A stretch of DNA of 64,000 nucleotides, taken from the NCBI RefSeq assembly GCF_017114995.1, contig NZ_JABXKL010000080.1, forward strand, positions 1 through 64,000, in the 5' to 3' direction. The notes beneath the pieces were generated by a model. It was given only the letters and a program-made list of their open reading frames with translations, searched no databases and was not told the DNA's origin. The stretch comes from Nostoc sp. NMS9 (GTDB taxonomy: Bacteria; Cyanobacteriota; Cyanobacteriia; Cyanobacteriales; Nostocaceae). Both the position numbers and the translations under genes were made by a program. Positions 36,215 through 44,347 of this stretch are shown piece by piece. Position 1 is the stretch's first letter; each line of letters starts with the position of its first letter.

Positions 36215-38357
36215 GACTTTTCCCTGAAACCTCTAGAATAAGTCCGGCTTTGACAAGGGCATCTTGAAGTTGGGCGATCGCCGTCCTTTGAGAGCCTGTT
36301 TCTTTGGAAACAATGGCGATGCTTTGTGCCGCTAACTGGCTCTGCACTTCTGCATCCAGTTGAGCAGATGAATGGATGATCACAGGAATCGACTGAGTGA
36401 GGGAATTGTTTTTAAGCTGCTTGAGTACATCAAACCCGCCCATCTCTGGCATCTCCAAGTCCAGCACGATCGCGTTTGGTTGCTCGTATTGTGCCAAATT
36501 TAATCCTTCCTGTCCGTTCGTGGCTTCTAAAATACTCAACGGTGTATTTATTAACAACTGTTTCACCAGATACCGATAGGCGGGGTCATCATCAATTAAC
36601 AAGATTTTTTGAGGCTTGTTCTCAGTAATTAGCGTATTAAGTTTATTCAACAGGGGCAATCTGTCTACCGGCTTAATTAGAAAACCGTCTGCTCCTAGCG
36701 CCAGTGCTTGTTTTTCGTTATCAATGATGGTAATAACGAGTACAGGGATAGTACGGGTTGTTTCATCTCCTTTGATTTCTCGCAAGAACGTCCAGCCGTT
36801 TTGCCCTTCCAGCAGAATATCTAGCATAATCGCCGCCGGCCGAAATTGTTGTAAGGCAAGCCTTGCCTGAGCTAAGGTGCGGGTCGCAATCAATTGATAG
36901 ATTGATTCCTGAAGATGCTTTTCGTAAATAAATAGAGTTTCTGGATGATCCTCAACCACCAGAATGGGCAGGCGAGTTGGCTCAACTGATGCGATTGGTT
37001 GCAGTACGGTGGTCAATTCGGTGGTATGTGGGTAGACGATGGGAATCAAGGCTGTAAAGGTAGAGCCTTCACCCAGCTGACTTTTCACCGAAATGCTGCC
37101 GCCAATTAGCTCCGCTAGCTTGCGCGATAACGGCAATCCTAAACCGGTTCCCTTCACCTGCTTTTGTAGAGGGGACTCAATTTGCATAAAATCCTCAAAA
37201 ATCCGCTCTTGATCGGCGGGAGCAATGCCGATGCCCGTATCAGATACAGAGAAGGTGACGGTATGACCCGTTTGCACCGCGCTGACGCGCACCTCTCCCT
37301 GCTCGGTAAATTTGAGCGCATTCGAGACAAAGTTTCTCAGAATTTGAGCGACTTTCCCCTCATCGGTATAGAGCGGCGCAATACCTTCAGGTTCCTCGAC
37401 AATCAGTGCCACAGAGGAGCCTTGAACCAATAATGGGCGCAGCATCCCCCGCAGCGTACCAAACAAGTCACTCACTTCAAAAGAACTGGGATGCACTTCA
37501 ATTTTTCCAGCTTCCACTTTTGCTAAATCCAGCAAGTCGTTGACCAATTCTGATAATCCGCTTGCCGCCTTTTGGATGAATGTCACCTGCTTTTCTTGCT
37601 CGATGGTCAAATCGCCATCCATCCGGGCCAGCAGCATCCGAGAGAGGGAGAGAATTGAGTTGAGCGGCGTGCGAAACTCGTGGCTCATGTTCGAGAGAAA
37701 GCGGGTTTTTAGCTCGTTTACCTGTTGCAGGGAGCTTGCCTTTTCATCCAGTTCTGCATATAGGGCAACCACACCGCGATTAGTATCTTCCAGTTCCTGA
37801 TTGAGTTGGCTCAGTTCTTCCTCGCGCTTGCGTAGCTCTGCCATTGCCCGGAGTAATTCTTGGTTTTGCTGCTGGATTTCTTGATAGGGATTTTCGGGCG
37901 ATCGCCCAATTACGGTTTCTCGAATCTGCTGCAATTGCGAATTGGTGAAAGTGGGTGTGCGCTTCGACAACTTTTTGCCGATTGTTACCGTTGTTCCTTG
38001 CTCGGGAAGCGATTCAATCTCAAAGAAATCCATCAACCTGCGGGTGCCCACGATGCCTAGCCCCATTCCTGTATCGGAGGTGTAGCGTCCTGCCAAAACG
38101 TCTGCCAAATGAGGAATGCCCCCACCCCGATCCTGAATCCGAATCAGAAACGTCTGAGGCTCTCCTGCCACGGAAAATTCAACTGTTCCGCCTTTGGCAT
38201 ATTGAAAGGCGTTGCGGGCAATTTCGGAAACTGCCGTTGCCAATCGCGCCCGATCTTGAGCATCAAAGCCCAACTGCTCGGCGATCTCACGAGTTCGTTG
38301 CCGAGCTTGCACAACATCCTGTTCGTACTGGATGGCGATCGTGAAAACGCTTGTCAT
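36207..38357 (-). CDS. RsbT-like ATPase fused to hybrid histidine kinase with two receivers
   Basis: 716 residues. The N-terminal ~135 residues form a second HATPase of the anti-sigma/RsbT type (ATAVSEIARNAFQYAKGG, DRGGGI, TGMGLGIVG). A coiled coil, HisKA (FLSNMSHEFRTPLNSILSLS) and HATPase (NFVSNALKFT, GTGLGLPLSRKL) follow, then two receivers (AAIMLDILLEGQNGW; NAIVLDLEMPEMGGF). The fusion physically joins the switch-kinase type of the stressosome to a phosphorelay. It overlaps its upstream neighbour by 4 bases (ATGA) and its downstream one by 8, so translation is coupled. It lacks a sensory domain; the input is presumably the RsbRST complex. Confidence 0.92.
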   Translation of the reverse strand: MTSVFTIAIQYEQDVVQARQRTREIAEQLGFDAQDRARLATAVSEIARNAFQYAKGGTVEFSVAGEPQTFLIRIQDRGGGIPHLADVLAGRYTSDTGMGLGIVGTRRLMDFFEIESLPEQGTTVTIGKKLSKRTPTFTNSQLQQIRETVIGRSPENPYQEIQQQNQELLRAMAELRKREEELSQLNQELEDTNRGVVALYAELDEKASSLQQVNELKTRFLSNMSHEFRTPLNSILSLSRMLLARMDGDLTIEQEKQVTFIQKAASGLSELVNDLLDLAKVEAGKIEVHPSSFEVSDLFGTLRGMLRPLLVQGSSVALIVEEPEGIAPLYTDEGKVAQILRNFVSNALKFTEQGEVRVSAVQTGHTVTFSVSDTGIGIAPADQERIFEDFMQIESPLQKQVKGTGLGLPLSRKLAELIGGSISVKSQLGEGSTFTALIPIVYPHTTELTTVLQPIASVEPTRLPILVVEDHPETLFIYEKHLQESIYQLIATRTLAQARLALQQFRPAAIMLDILLEGQNGWTFLREIKGDETTRTIPVLVITIIDNEKQALALGADGFLIKPVDRLPLLNKLNTLITENKPQKILLIDDDPAYRYLVKQLLINTPLSILEATNGQEGLNLAQYEQPNAIVLDLEMPEMGGFDVLKQLKNNSLTQSIPVIIHSSAQLDAEVQSQLAAQSIAIVSKETGSQRTAIAQLQDALVKAGLILEVSGKSHV

Positions 38358-39361
38358 CTGCCCATTCCTTTTGCGACCAACACAGTCACATCGTCTCGCT
38401 CTCGGTTAAAGTCTCGGTATAGCACACCTGCAATCAAGCTGGGATGTTTTTGAATTAAGCCTGGATAGCGATCGATCTGCCACTTAGCGCCTAATCCGTC
38501 AGAATGCATAATTAAAAGTCCGTTGCCATACCAGGGATAGCTAAACTCTTGAATTTTGCGGATTTCATGTCCGACTGTGCCATTATGAGAGACCAGATTG
38601 TGATGCTCAGTAAATGAGAAAATGCTGGCAGCGATGTTGCCAATTCCGGCAAAGCGGACAGACTGTTGGTCAAAGTCGATTTCGGCAATGGCCAGTGCGG
38701 CTCCTCGCGTACTTCGCAAGGCGGCGTGGGCAGCTTCGACGATCGCACCAGGAGAACGATGAAGATGTTCTTGAAAGATTCTCACGGTTGCGTCAGCAGC
38801 ACTGGCAGCCGCAGGCCCATGCCCTAAACCATCGGCTACTAGCAACAGGCTACGGCAACAATCGACTTCACAGACCCAGGTATCTCCTGAAACCTCTTCT
38901 CCCCGTATAGGCAAACAGATCGCTCCAATTTCTAAAACCTTTTCAGGTAGATGGGGTGCTGAGTCTGGCCAGAGGTGAGCGAGGAGCGCTGTTCCTTGGT
39001 TGGGAATGGAGTAAATTTCAAATAAACCAGAAAGGCGACGAATTGCACCCATACCATTACCCAAGGTTCCGGCTGTGGAAAAGCCATCTTGCAAACACTC
39101 ATCCACATCGACCATTCCCCGTCCTTTATCTAGCGATAAAATTTCAATGCCAATTTTGGAATGTTGCTTGAGCGATCGCAGCAACACAACTCCGCCGTGG
39201 GCGTGCTGTACCAGATTGTTCGCAATTTCTGTCACCACAATCCCAACCTTGCCCCGTTCTGTTTCCTCAAAACCGAGCCGAGTTGCTAAAGCCATCGCTG
39301 CCCGTCTGGCTTCCCCGGTCTGGCTAGATTCAGTAATTGTGACAGCGACAGATTCTTTCAT
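38354..39361 (-). CDS. RsbT-like ATPase fused to PP2C/SpoIIE phosphatase (RsbX-like)
   Basis: 335 residues from ATG 39361, one base after the rsbT stop. An ATG at 39379 lies inside rsbT and is less likely. The N-terminal ~130 residues are a HATPase of RsbT type (GIVVTEIANNLVQHAHGG, DKGRGMVD, GNGMGAIRRL). The C-terminal ~190 residues are a PP2C-like phosphatase (LLLVADGLGHGPAAASAAD, IMHSDGLGAKW, ERDDVTVLV) with the metal-binding aspartates. RsbX in Bacillus dephosphorylates RsbS and RsbR to reset the stressosome. A fused kinase-type domain is an uncommon arrangement and might target the phosphatase to its substrate. Confidence 0.9.
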   Translation of the reverse strand: MKESVAVTITESSQTGEARRAAMALATRLGFEETERGKVGIVVTEIANNLVQHAHGGVVLLRSLKQHSKIGIEILSLDKGRGMVDVDECLQDGFSTAGTLGNGMGAIRRLSGLFEIYSIPNQGTALLAHLWPDSAPHLPEKVLEIGAICLPIRGEEVSGDTWVCEVDCCRSLLLVADGLGHGPAAASAADATVRIFQEHLHRSPGAIVEAAHAALRSTRGAALAIAEIDFDQQSVRFAGIGNIAASIFSFTEHHNLVSHNGTVGHEIRKIQEFSYPWYGNGLLIMHSDGLGAKWQIDRYPGLIQKHPSLIAGVLYRDFNRERDDVTVLVAKGMGR

Positions 39362-39362
39362 T

Positions 39363-39767
39363 TTATTTCCATCGTACAATTTTTATCAGTGTCCCTTCTC
39401 CCACCACAGACTGAATCTCAAACTCGTTGGCAAGTCGTTTGGCACCACCCAGCCCCATACCTAAACCACTGCCCGTGGTGAACCCATCCTTTAGAGCCAG
39501 TTCGATATCGGAAATTCCTGGCCCCCGATCTTCAAAGGTCAGCCGGAGTCCTCGTCGTCGCCCTTCCTGAAGCGTTTCTAGCTTGACTGTGCCGCCCCCT
39601 CCGTAGTCTAGGGTATTGCGGGCTAACTCACTGGCAGCGGTAACAATTTTAGTTTGGTCTACTAAGCCAAAGCCAATTTCCACGGCCAGCTGGCGCACGG
39701 CTTGCCGAACTAAAACTACATCACCAGAAGATTGAATGTTGATCGTTTCAGTCTTCTGCATCATCAT
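39363..39767 (-). CDS. rsbT: Stressosome switch kinase RsbT
   Basis: About 134 residues from the ATG at 39767, one of three tandem ATGs; the longer frame from 39812 would overlap rsbS by 65 bases. GHKL ATPase motifs: TAASELARNTLDYGGGG (N box), FEDRGPGISD (G1) and GSGLGMGLGGAKRLA (G2). In Bacillus RsbT phosphorylates RsbS and RsbR and, once released, activates a downstream phosphatase. Here the gene overlaps rsbS by about 20 bases, so translation is coupled. The partner it activates is not RsbU, which is absent; the neighbouring fused kinases are the likely targets. Confidence 0.92.
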   Translation of the reverse strand: MMMQKTETINIQSSGDVVLVRQAVRQLAVEIGFGLVDQTKIVTAASELARNTLDYGGGGTVKLETLQEGRRRGLRLTFEDRGPGISDIELALKDGFTTGSGLGMGLGGAKRLANEFEIQSVVGEGTLIKIVRWK

Positions 39768-40164
39768 CTGCTGCACGCCATTTAATAGCAGTGCTTTGAT
39801 TTCTGGTTTCACTGAGTGACGATCGCAACAATGCCATACCCTTTTCTACGTTTAGGGCAGTGCGAATGCCCGTCAGCGACATCCCCAATTCCACTAGGGT
39901 AATTGCCACGGCAGGCTGCATCCCGACGACAACTGTCTCAGCATCCAGCACCCGTGACATTTTGGCAATATTACCTAAAATCCTACCAATGAAGGAATCA
40001 ACAATCTCTAATGCAGAAATATCAATCAATACACCGTGAGCGTGAGTTTCAGTAATGCGGCTGGTCAGGTCGTCCTGTAGCGTCATTGCGAGGCGATCAT
40101 GCATATCTACTTGGATTGTCACAAGTAGAAAATTGCCCATTTTAAGTATAGGAATGCTTTCCAT
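39748..40164 (-). CDS. rsbS: Stressosome scaffold protein RsbS
   Basis: 138 residues, a single STAS domain. The RsbT phosphorylation site is conserved as Ser57 in LEIVDSFIGRI, equivalent to Ser59 of Bacillus RsbS. The TVVVGMQPAVAITLVELGM segment is characteristic of RsbS rather than of anti-anti-sigma factors. RsbS forms the core of the 1.8-MDa stressosome with RsbR and sequesters RsbT. A C-terminal tail of about 20 residues (NQSTAIKWRAADDDAED) goes beyond the usual length and overlaps the rsbT start. It begins 13 bases after the rsbR stop. Confidence 0.93.
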   Translation of the reverse strand: MESIPILKMGNFLLVTIQVDMHDRLAMTLQDDLTSRITETHAHGVLIDISALEIVDSFIGRILGNIAKMSRVLDAETVVVGMQPAVAITLVELGMSLTGIRTALNVEKGMALLRSSLSETRNQSTAIKWRAADDDAED

Positions 40165-40177
40165 TGCTTTCTTCCAG

Positions 40178-41056
40178 CTATTTGGATTGAGAGCGGGTAA
40201 TGGTCGTTCCCAACTGTTTTAGTGCCGTCAGAAAGGCATCGGCTAACGTTGCTTTTGTGACTACATTTGTCAAATCAATGCCGAGATAAACGATTGTTTG
40301 GGCAATTTGCGGACGAATGCCACTGATCATACAATCAGCTCCCATGAGACGGGCGGCGGTAACGGTCTTGAGCAGATGTTGAGCAGTCAGGGTATCGACA
40401 GTGGGAACCCCGGTAATGTCAATGATGGCAACTTCGGAACTGGTTTCGACAATCTTCTGCAATAACGACTCCATCATCATTTGAGTGCGGGCACTATCCA
40501 GAGTGCCGATAATCGGCAATGCCAAAATTCCCTCCCAGAGTTTAACCACTGGGGTAGACAGCTCCATCAACTCTTCCTGCTGCCGCAAAATCACCTCTTC
40601 TCGCGCCTTTTGATAGACTTCAATTGTCAGCAATCCTAGCTGATCCAGTAAGTTTGTGGCTAACCAGATATTTTCACCCAACTCAATGGGGTCTTTCAAT
40701 TGCTGACGCATTCGTTTGAAGAGGGGTTGCTTGAACGAAAAGACGAATGTAGCCGTTTCTGAGGGTGTGAAGCCATTTTGCGATCGCGATCGAGAAATGC
40801 TGTTCAGCATCTCCCGCATTTCCTGCCACGCCGCTGCCTGAATATTGGTAAAGTTGCCCCGCCCAACGGCAACTCGAAACAAACTAAGGAATTCCCGGCA
40901 CTCCTCCTTTAGCTGGGCTTCTTTAATCAAGCCTCTGCGAATATTGACAATGGCTAGTTCCTGAGTCCACTCCGACAGCAAGTCTGCCTCGAAGGTTTCT
41001 AATATCTCTGATATCTTACTTTCGCTCATCGTTTCTCTGAGGGCAACCGCTTTCAT
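40178..41056 (-). CDS. rsbR: Stressosome sensor/scaffold protein RsbR (RsbRD-type N-terminus)
   Basis: 292 residues; an internal ATG at 41029 may be the real start, as it has AGAGA upstream. The N-terminal ~165 residues are an all-helical sensor domain resembling RsbRD_N rather than the non-haem globin of RsbRA, so the signal may differ. The C-terminal STAS domain (residues ~175-285) has both RsbT target threonines, T222 in PTVDTLTA and T254 in RPQIAQTIV. It displays the sensor as a turret on the stressosome. First gene of the operon, with the promoter in 41057-41253. The input signal is unknown. Confidence 0.92.
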   Translation of the reverse strand: MKAVALRETMSESKISEILETFEADLLSEWTQELAIVNIRRGLIKEAQLKEECREFLSLFRVAVGRGNFTNIQAAAWQEMREMLNSISRSRSQNGFTPSETATFVFSFKQPLFKRMRQQLKDPIELGENIWLATNLLDQLGLLTIEVYQKAREEVILRQQEELMELSTPVVKLWEGILALPIIGTLDSARTQMMMESLLQKIVETSSEVAIIDITGVPTVDTLTAQHLLKTVTAARLMGADCMISGIRPQIAQTIVYLGIDLTNVVTKATLADAFLTALKQLGTTITRSQSK

Positions 41057-41253
41057 TAGTTAAAAATCAGTGTATGACGATTCAGCCCAAGGTGAAAGCG
41101 ATGATTACAAAAAGCCTAAAAGCTTGCTAGGTATGAAGTGCAATAAATTGTGCAGGCATAGAGCAATGACTGCGGTAAATGCTCGCCTACGCTAAGATTG
41201 ATTGAGAATCGGCAAAGAAGTTACAAAAAAATGCGATCGTCTAAAAAGTGTAT

Positions 41254-41691
41254 TTAATGCAAATTTCGAGACTGTGGTTGAATGGGAACTGGAGAACGAG
41301 AAGGTACTTTATCGCGCCTTAATAGTAAAGGAATACTGAAAAATCCTAAAATAATTACTACTCCAGTCATTATCCAAACCATTAACCTATTTGGTCTATA
41401 GTCGCCTCGTTCAATTTGCCAGAAAACTTGGTTGTATCGCCACGCAGCTAAGGCAATAGTCGAAATTCCAAAAATTACCAAAGCAACACCCAAATTTTCC
41501 GAGTTAGATAATGGACTTACCGGAGGCTCTTGTTGAGTAATAGCAATATTCAACTGGCGCAGAAATATACCAAATCGTGCGATCGCAAAACCAAAACCAA
41601 TCAATGCAATAGAAGTGCGTAACCAAGCCAGAAATGTACGTTCATTCGCTTGATGCTCCCTTTGACGGTCAATTTTCGGTATTTTATCCAT
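41254..41691 (-). CDS. DUF202 / YidH-family membrane protein
   Basis: 145 residues with three membrane helices. The family signature is NERTFLAWLRTSIALIGFGF close to the N-terminus, followed by the hydrophobic helices LGVALVIFGISTIALAAW and VWIMTGVVIILGFFSI. The function of YidH/DUF202 proteins is unknown. It is about 200 bases upstream of rsbR on the same strand; co-transcription is possible but not evident. Confidence 0.8.
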   Translation of the reverse strand: MDKIPKIDRQREHQANERTFLAWLRTSIALIGFGFAIARFGIFLRQLNIAITQQEPPVSPLSNSENLGVALVIFGISTIALAAWRYNQVFWQIERGDYRPNRLMVWIMTGVVIILGFFSIPLLLRRDKVPSRSPVPIQPQSRNLH

Positions 41692-41911
41692 AATTATCTT
41701 CTGAGGCTAAGTTTGCCTTAAAAAGTATTCATAACATTGATGAATAGCATGGACTAACACCACACAGGACTTATGCAACTCGCAGAATCGCCCTCGCTGC
41801 GGCGAAAGCGCACCTTCAATATCAACAAGGTATTAATACTTATAGCCCAAGCGATCGCTAGAATCTTTACAATATTAAATAAGGTAAAGATGTATATCAG
41901 AGTCAAAATCA

Positions 41912-42580
41912 ATGGCACTATTCGGATTTGGCAAAAAGGCAGTTATGCCCACGCCTGAGGAAGCTTTGTCAGGAAGGGCACAATCTATGTCAGTACCCGC
42001 CGCTCATTATGTCAATAAGAATCCCTTAAAACCTCCTTATCCCGATGGATTAGAGAAGGCAATCTTTGGCTTGGGCTGTTTTTGGGGTGCAGAACGCAAA
42101 TTCTGGCAACTTAAAGGAGTTTACACCACCGCAGTCGGTTACGCTGCTGGTTTAACACCCAACCCCACTTATGAAGAGGTATGTAGTGGGCGAACGGGTC
42201 ACAATGAAGTGGTATTGGTTGTGTTTGATCCCAAAGTGATTAGTTATGCCGAACTACTCAAAGTCTTTTGGGAAAGCCACAATCCCACACAAGGTATGCG
42301 CCAAGGAAATGATACTGGCACTCAATACCGTTCGGGAATTTATGTATATTCCGAAAATCAAAAGCAGCTAGCAGAAGCATCGCGGGAAGCTTATCAGCAA
42401 GCCCTCAACAGCGCAGGTTATGGCAAGATTACTACAGAAATCTTGGATGCGCCGGAATTTTACTACGCTGAAGCTTACCATCAGCAATACCTCGCTAAAA
42501 ATCCCAACGGGTATTGTGGTTTGGGAGGGACAAATGTTTCTTGTCCCGTGGGTGTAGTTGAATCGCAAGTTAGTAGTTAG
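41912..42580 (+). CDS. msrA: Peptide-methionine (S)-S-oxide reductase MsrA
   Basis: 222 residues. It repairs methionine-S-sulfoxide in oxidised proteins. The catalytic cysteine is in FGLGCFWGAERKFW; GYAAGLTPNPTYEEVCSGRTGHNE and NDTGTQYRSGIY are family hallmarks. The conserved C-terminal glycine-rich region (YCGLGG) carries the resolving cysteine. The ~30-residue N-terminal extension has no signal character. Downstream, GCAGAGG/GGAGCAGG tandem repeats (42583-42622) separate it from the convergent kinase gene. Confidence 0.93.
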   Translation: MALFGFGKKAVMPTPEEALSGRAQSMSVPAAHYVNKNPLKPPYPDGLEKAIFGLGCFWGAERKFWQLKGVYTTAVGYAAGLTPNPTYEEVCSGRTGHNEVVLVVFDPKVISYAELLKVFWESHNPTQGMRQGNDTGTQYRSGIYVYSENQKQLAEASREAYQQALNSAGYGKITTEILDAPEFYYAEAYHQQYLAKNPNGYCGLGGTNVSCPVGVVESQVSS

Positions 42581-42648
42581 AAGGAAGCAGGGGAGCAGAG
42601 GGGCAGAGGAGCAGGGGAGAATAAATAATACCAATGCCCAATGCCCCA

Positions 42649-43842
42649 CTAAAATGCAGCTTTAAGCAAAGCGATCGCTCGCACCCACAACATAATACTA
42701 ATAGGCGCTCCAAGTAGAATCCCAGCGATCGCCCAGCCTCTTTGATGGGCTCTGAATTGTTCAATACTGCGCCACCGTCTACTTTTCCAAGCCCATTCAT
42801 TGCCTTTTGCACCAAGTGCGATCGCCATTAACCACCAGGCATTAGGTACAAAACAGAATAAACCATACCACACTTGATTCGGCCACATCCACAACCAAGG
42901 CATCAGAAAAGCGCCCCAATTCCAACCGAGAATTTCCTCTGGGACTGTTTCGTTCTGATTATTGATCCCACACCCAGAATTGTTGATGATTTCTTTTAGC
43001 GGCAAAAGCTGATGCTTATTTGCAGATTTGACAGTTAGTCCTGATTTGAGGGCATTCAGCGCAACGCTTGCACTAGTAAATCTTTGTTCGGGAGCGGGTT
43101 CTATCAACTTTTGTAGCCAGCTGACAAAACTGGGACTGAGGTTAACTCGGTCTGTAAATTGCAGTCGCAAATCCTGCTGGGGTAAATCACAGGGGGAAGT
43201 TCCAGTCAGCAAATGAATCAAAGTCGCTCCCAGTGCATATAAGTCTGAAGCCGCAACTGCTCGACCACCAAATTGTTCCATTGGGGCATAACCATAAGTA
43301 CCGACAACGGTAAAAGTAACGCCCTCTCTTGCCGCTTTATCTTGAACTGCGCCAAAATCAACTAAATAAATCCGATTATCGTCGCCCCAGATTAAATTGC
43401 TTGGTTTAATATCTCTATGCAACACTCCAGGATTTAACTCATGTAGATAGGTGAGAATATTTAAAACTTCAACAGCAATTTTTCTCGCTCGCTTTTCACT
43501 AAACCTTTTGCCAACAGCAAGTTTTTCCTTAAGCGACTCACCAGGAATATATTCTTGTATTAAGCCAAACCAGAGTGTGCGATCGTCGATACAAAAATAA
43601 TCTATATATCGAGGGATGCGGGGATGATTTAGCTGTTTAAGAATTTGTGCTTCCCTCTCAAAAAGTTTCAGGTCATCCCACTGTACAGTACCGCCAAAGG
43701 CCAAAAGTTTAACCACAACAGTGGAATTTTCGCCATTAGAGGCTTGTAAATCTTTTGCTAGCCAAGTTTGACGAATTCCATTGTTGCCGAGTTGGCGCTG
43801 GATTTGATAACGATCTTGTAATATTTGTTCTGGTTGCAGCAT
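42649..43842 (-). CDS. Hanks-type serine/threonine protein kinase with membrane tail
   Basis: 397 residues. The kinase domain is N-terminal: a nucleotide lysine in STVVVKLLAFG, catalytic loop GVLHRDIKPSNLIW, metal loop YLVDFGAVQD, and FGGRAVAASDLYALGATLIHLLTG. The glycine loop is weak (QRQLGNNGIRQTW). The C-terminal ~110 residues have two or three hydrophobic segments (FLMPWLWMWPNQVWYGLFCF, WWLMAIALG, WAIAGILLGAPISIMLWV), so it is anchored with the kinase in the cytoplasm. The substrate is unknown. Cyanobacteria have many such kinases. Confidence 0.9.
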   Translation of the reverse strand: MLQPEQILQDRYQIQRQLGNNGIRQTWLAKDLQASNGENSTVVVKLLAFGGTVQWDDLKLFEREAQILKQLNHPRIPRYIDYFCIDDRTLWFGLIQEYIPGESLKEKLAVGKRFSEKRARKIAVEVLNILTYLHELNPGVLHRDIKPSNLIWGDDNRIYLVDFGAVQDKAAREGVTFTVVGTYGYAPMEQFGGRAVAASDLYALGATLIHLLTGTSPCDLPQQDLRLQFTDRVNLSPSFVSWLQKLIEPAPEQRFTSASVALNALKSGLTVKSANKHQLLPLKEIINNSGCGINNQNETVPEEILGWNWGAFLMPWLWMWPNQVWYGLFCFVPNAWWLMAIALGAKGNEWAWKSRRWRSIEQFRAHQRGWAIAGILLGAPISIMLWVRAIALLKAAF

Positions 43843-44030
43843 CTTACACCTGCTGGCAATTTACGTTGATCTGATTCCCTTATATTCAAGGATAGTCATT
43901 ATCTACAAAAACTGTGGCAGCCTGATAATTTCTTGAAAACAGTTGAAGATTCCAATTTTGGGGTTCTCTAGAAAATTAGTGCGAATTATTGTTCGCATCG
44001 GCTATAAATAATAGTAGAGATTAAAAGTGG

Positions 44031-44347
44031 CCAATTATCATCTATGCCAATCAAGACGGTTACGAGCCGTTTGCAGAGTGGATGGATAATTTACGCGATC
44101 AACAAAACGACGCATACTGCAACGCCTACGCCGCCTTGAACAAGGCAATTACGGCGATGTTGCGCCAATAGGAGATGGTTTAAGCGAGTTGCGAATGTTC
44201 TTTGGTTCTGGTTATCGCGTCTATTTCGGTGAAGATGCTGAAAATATTGTTGTCGTACTGTGTGGAGGCGACAAAAGCACACAGAATCAGGACATCGAAG
44301 ACGCAAAAGCTTACTGGAAGGAGTACCTAAGCGGTGAGAAAATTTAG
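44031..44347 (+). pseudogene. Decayed RelE/ParE-type (addiction module killer) toxin gene
   Basis: Two overlapping frames together make a RelE-type toxin. Frame one (44031-44171) reads YANQDGYEPFAEWMDNLRD and then hits a stop. A -1 shift near the A-run at 44104-44107 restores ILQRLRRLEQGNYGD, then LSELRMFFGSGYRVYFGED and VVVLCGGDKSTQNQDI. No ATG or GTG start exists in frame one, so the gene is probably dead. It overlaps the antitoxin start (GTG 44334) by 14 bases, the normal toxin-antitoxin coupling. A sequencing error in the homopolymer or programmed slippage is possible, but the missing start argues for decay. Confidence 0.75.

Noticed and set aside
37955..38453. Plus-strand frames opposite the stressosome operon
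   Set aside because: They lie fully within conserved kinase and phosphatase domains on the other strand.
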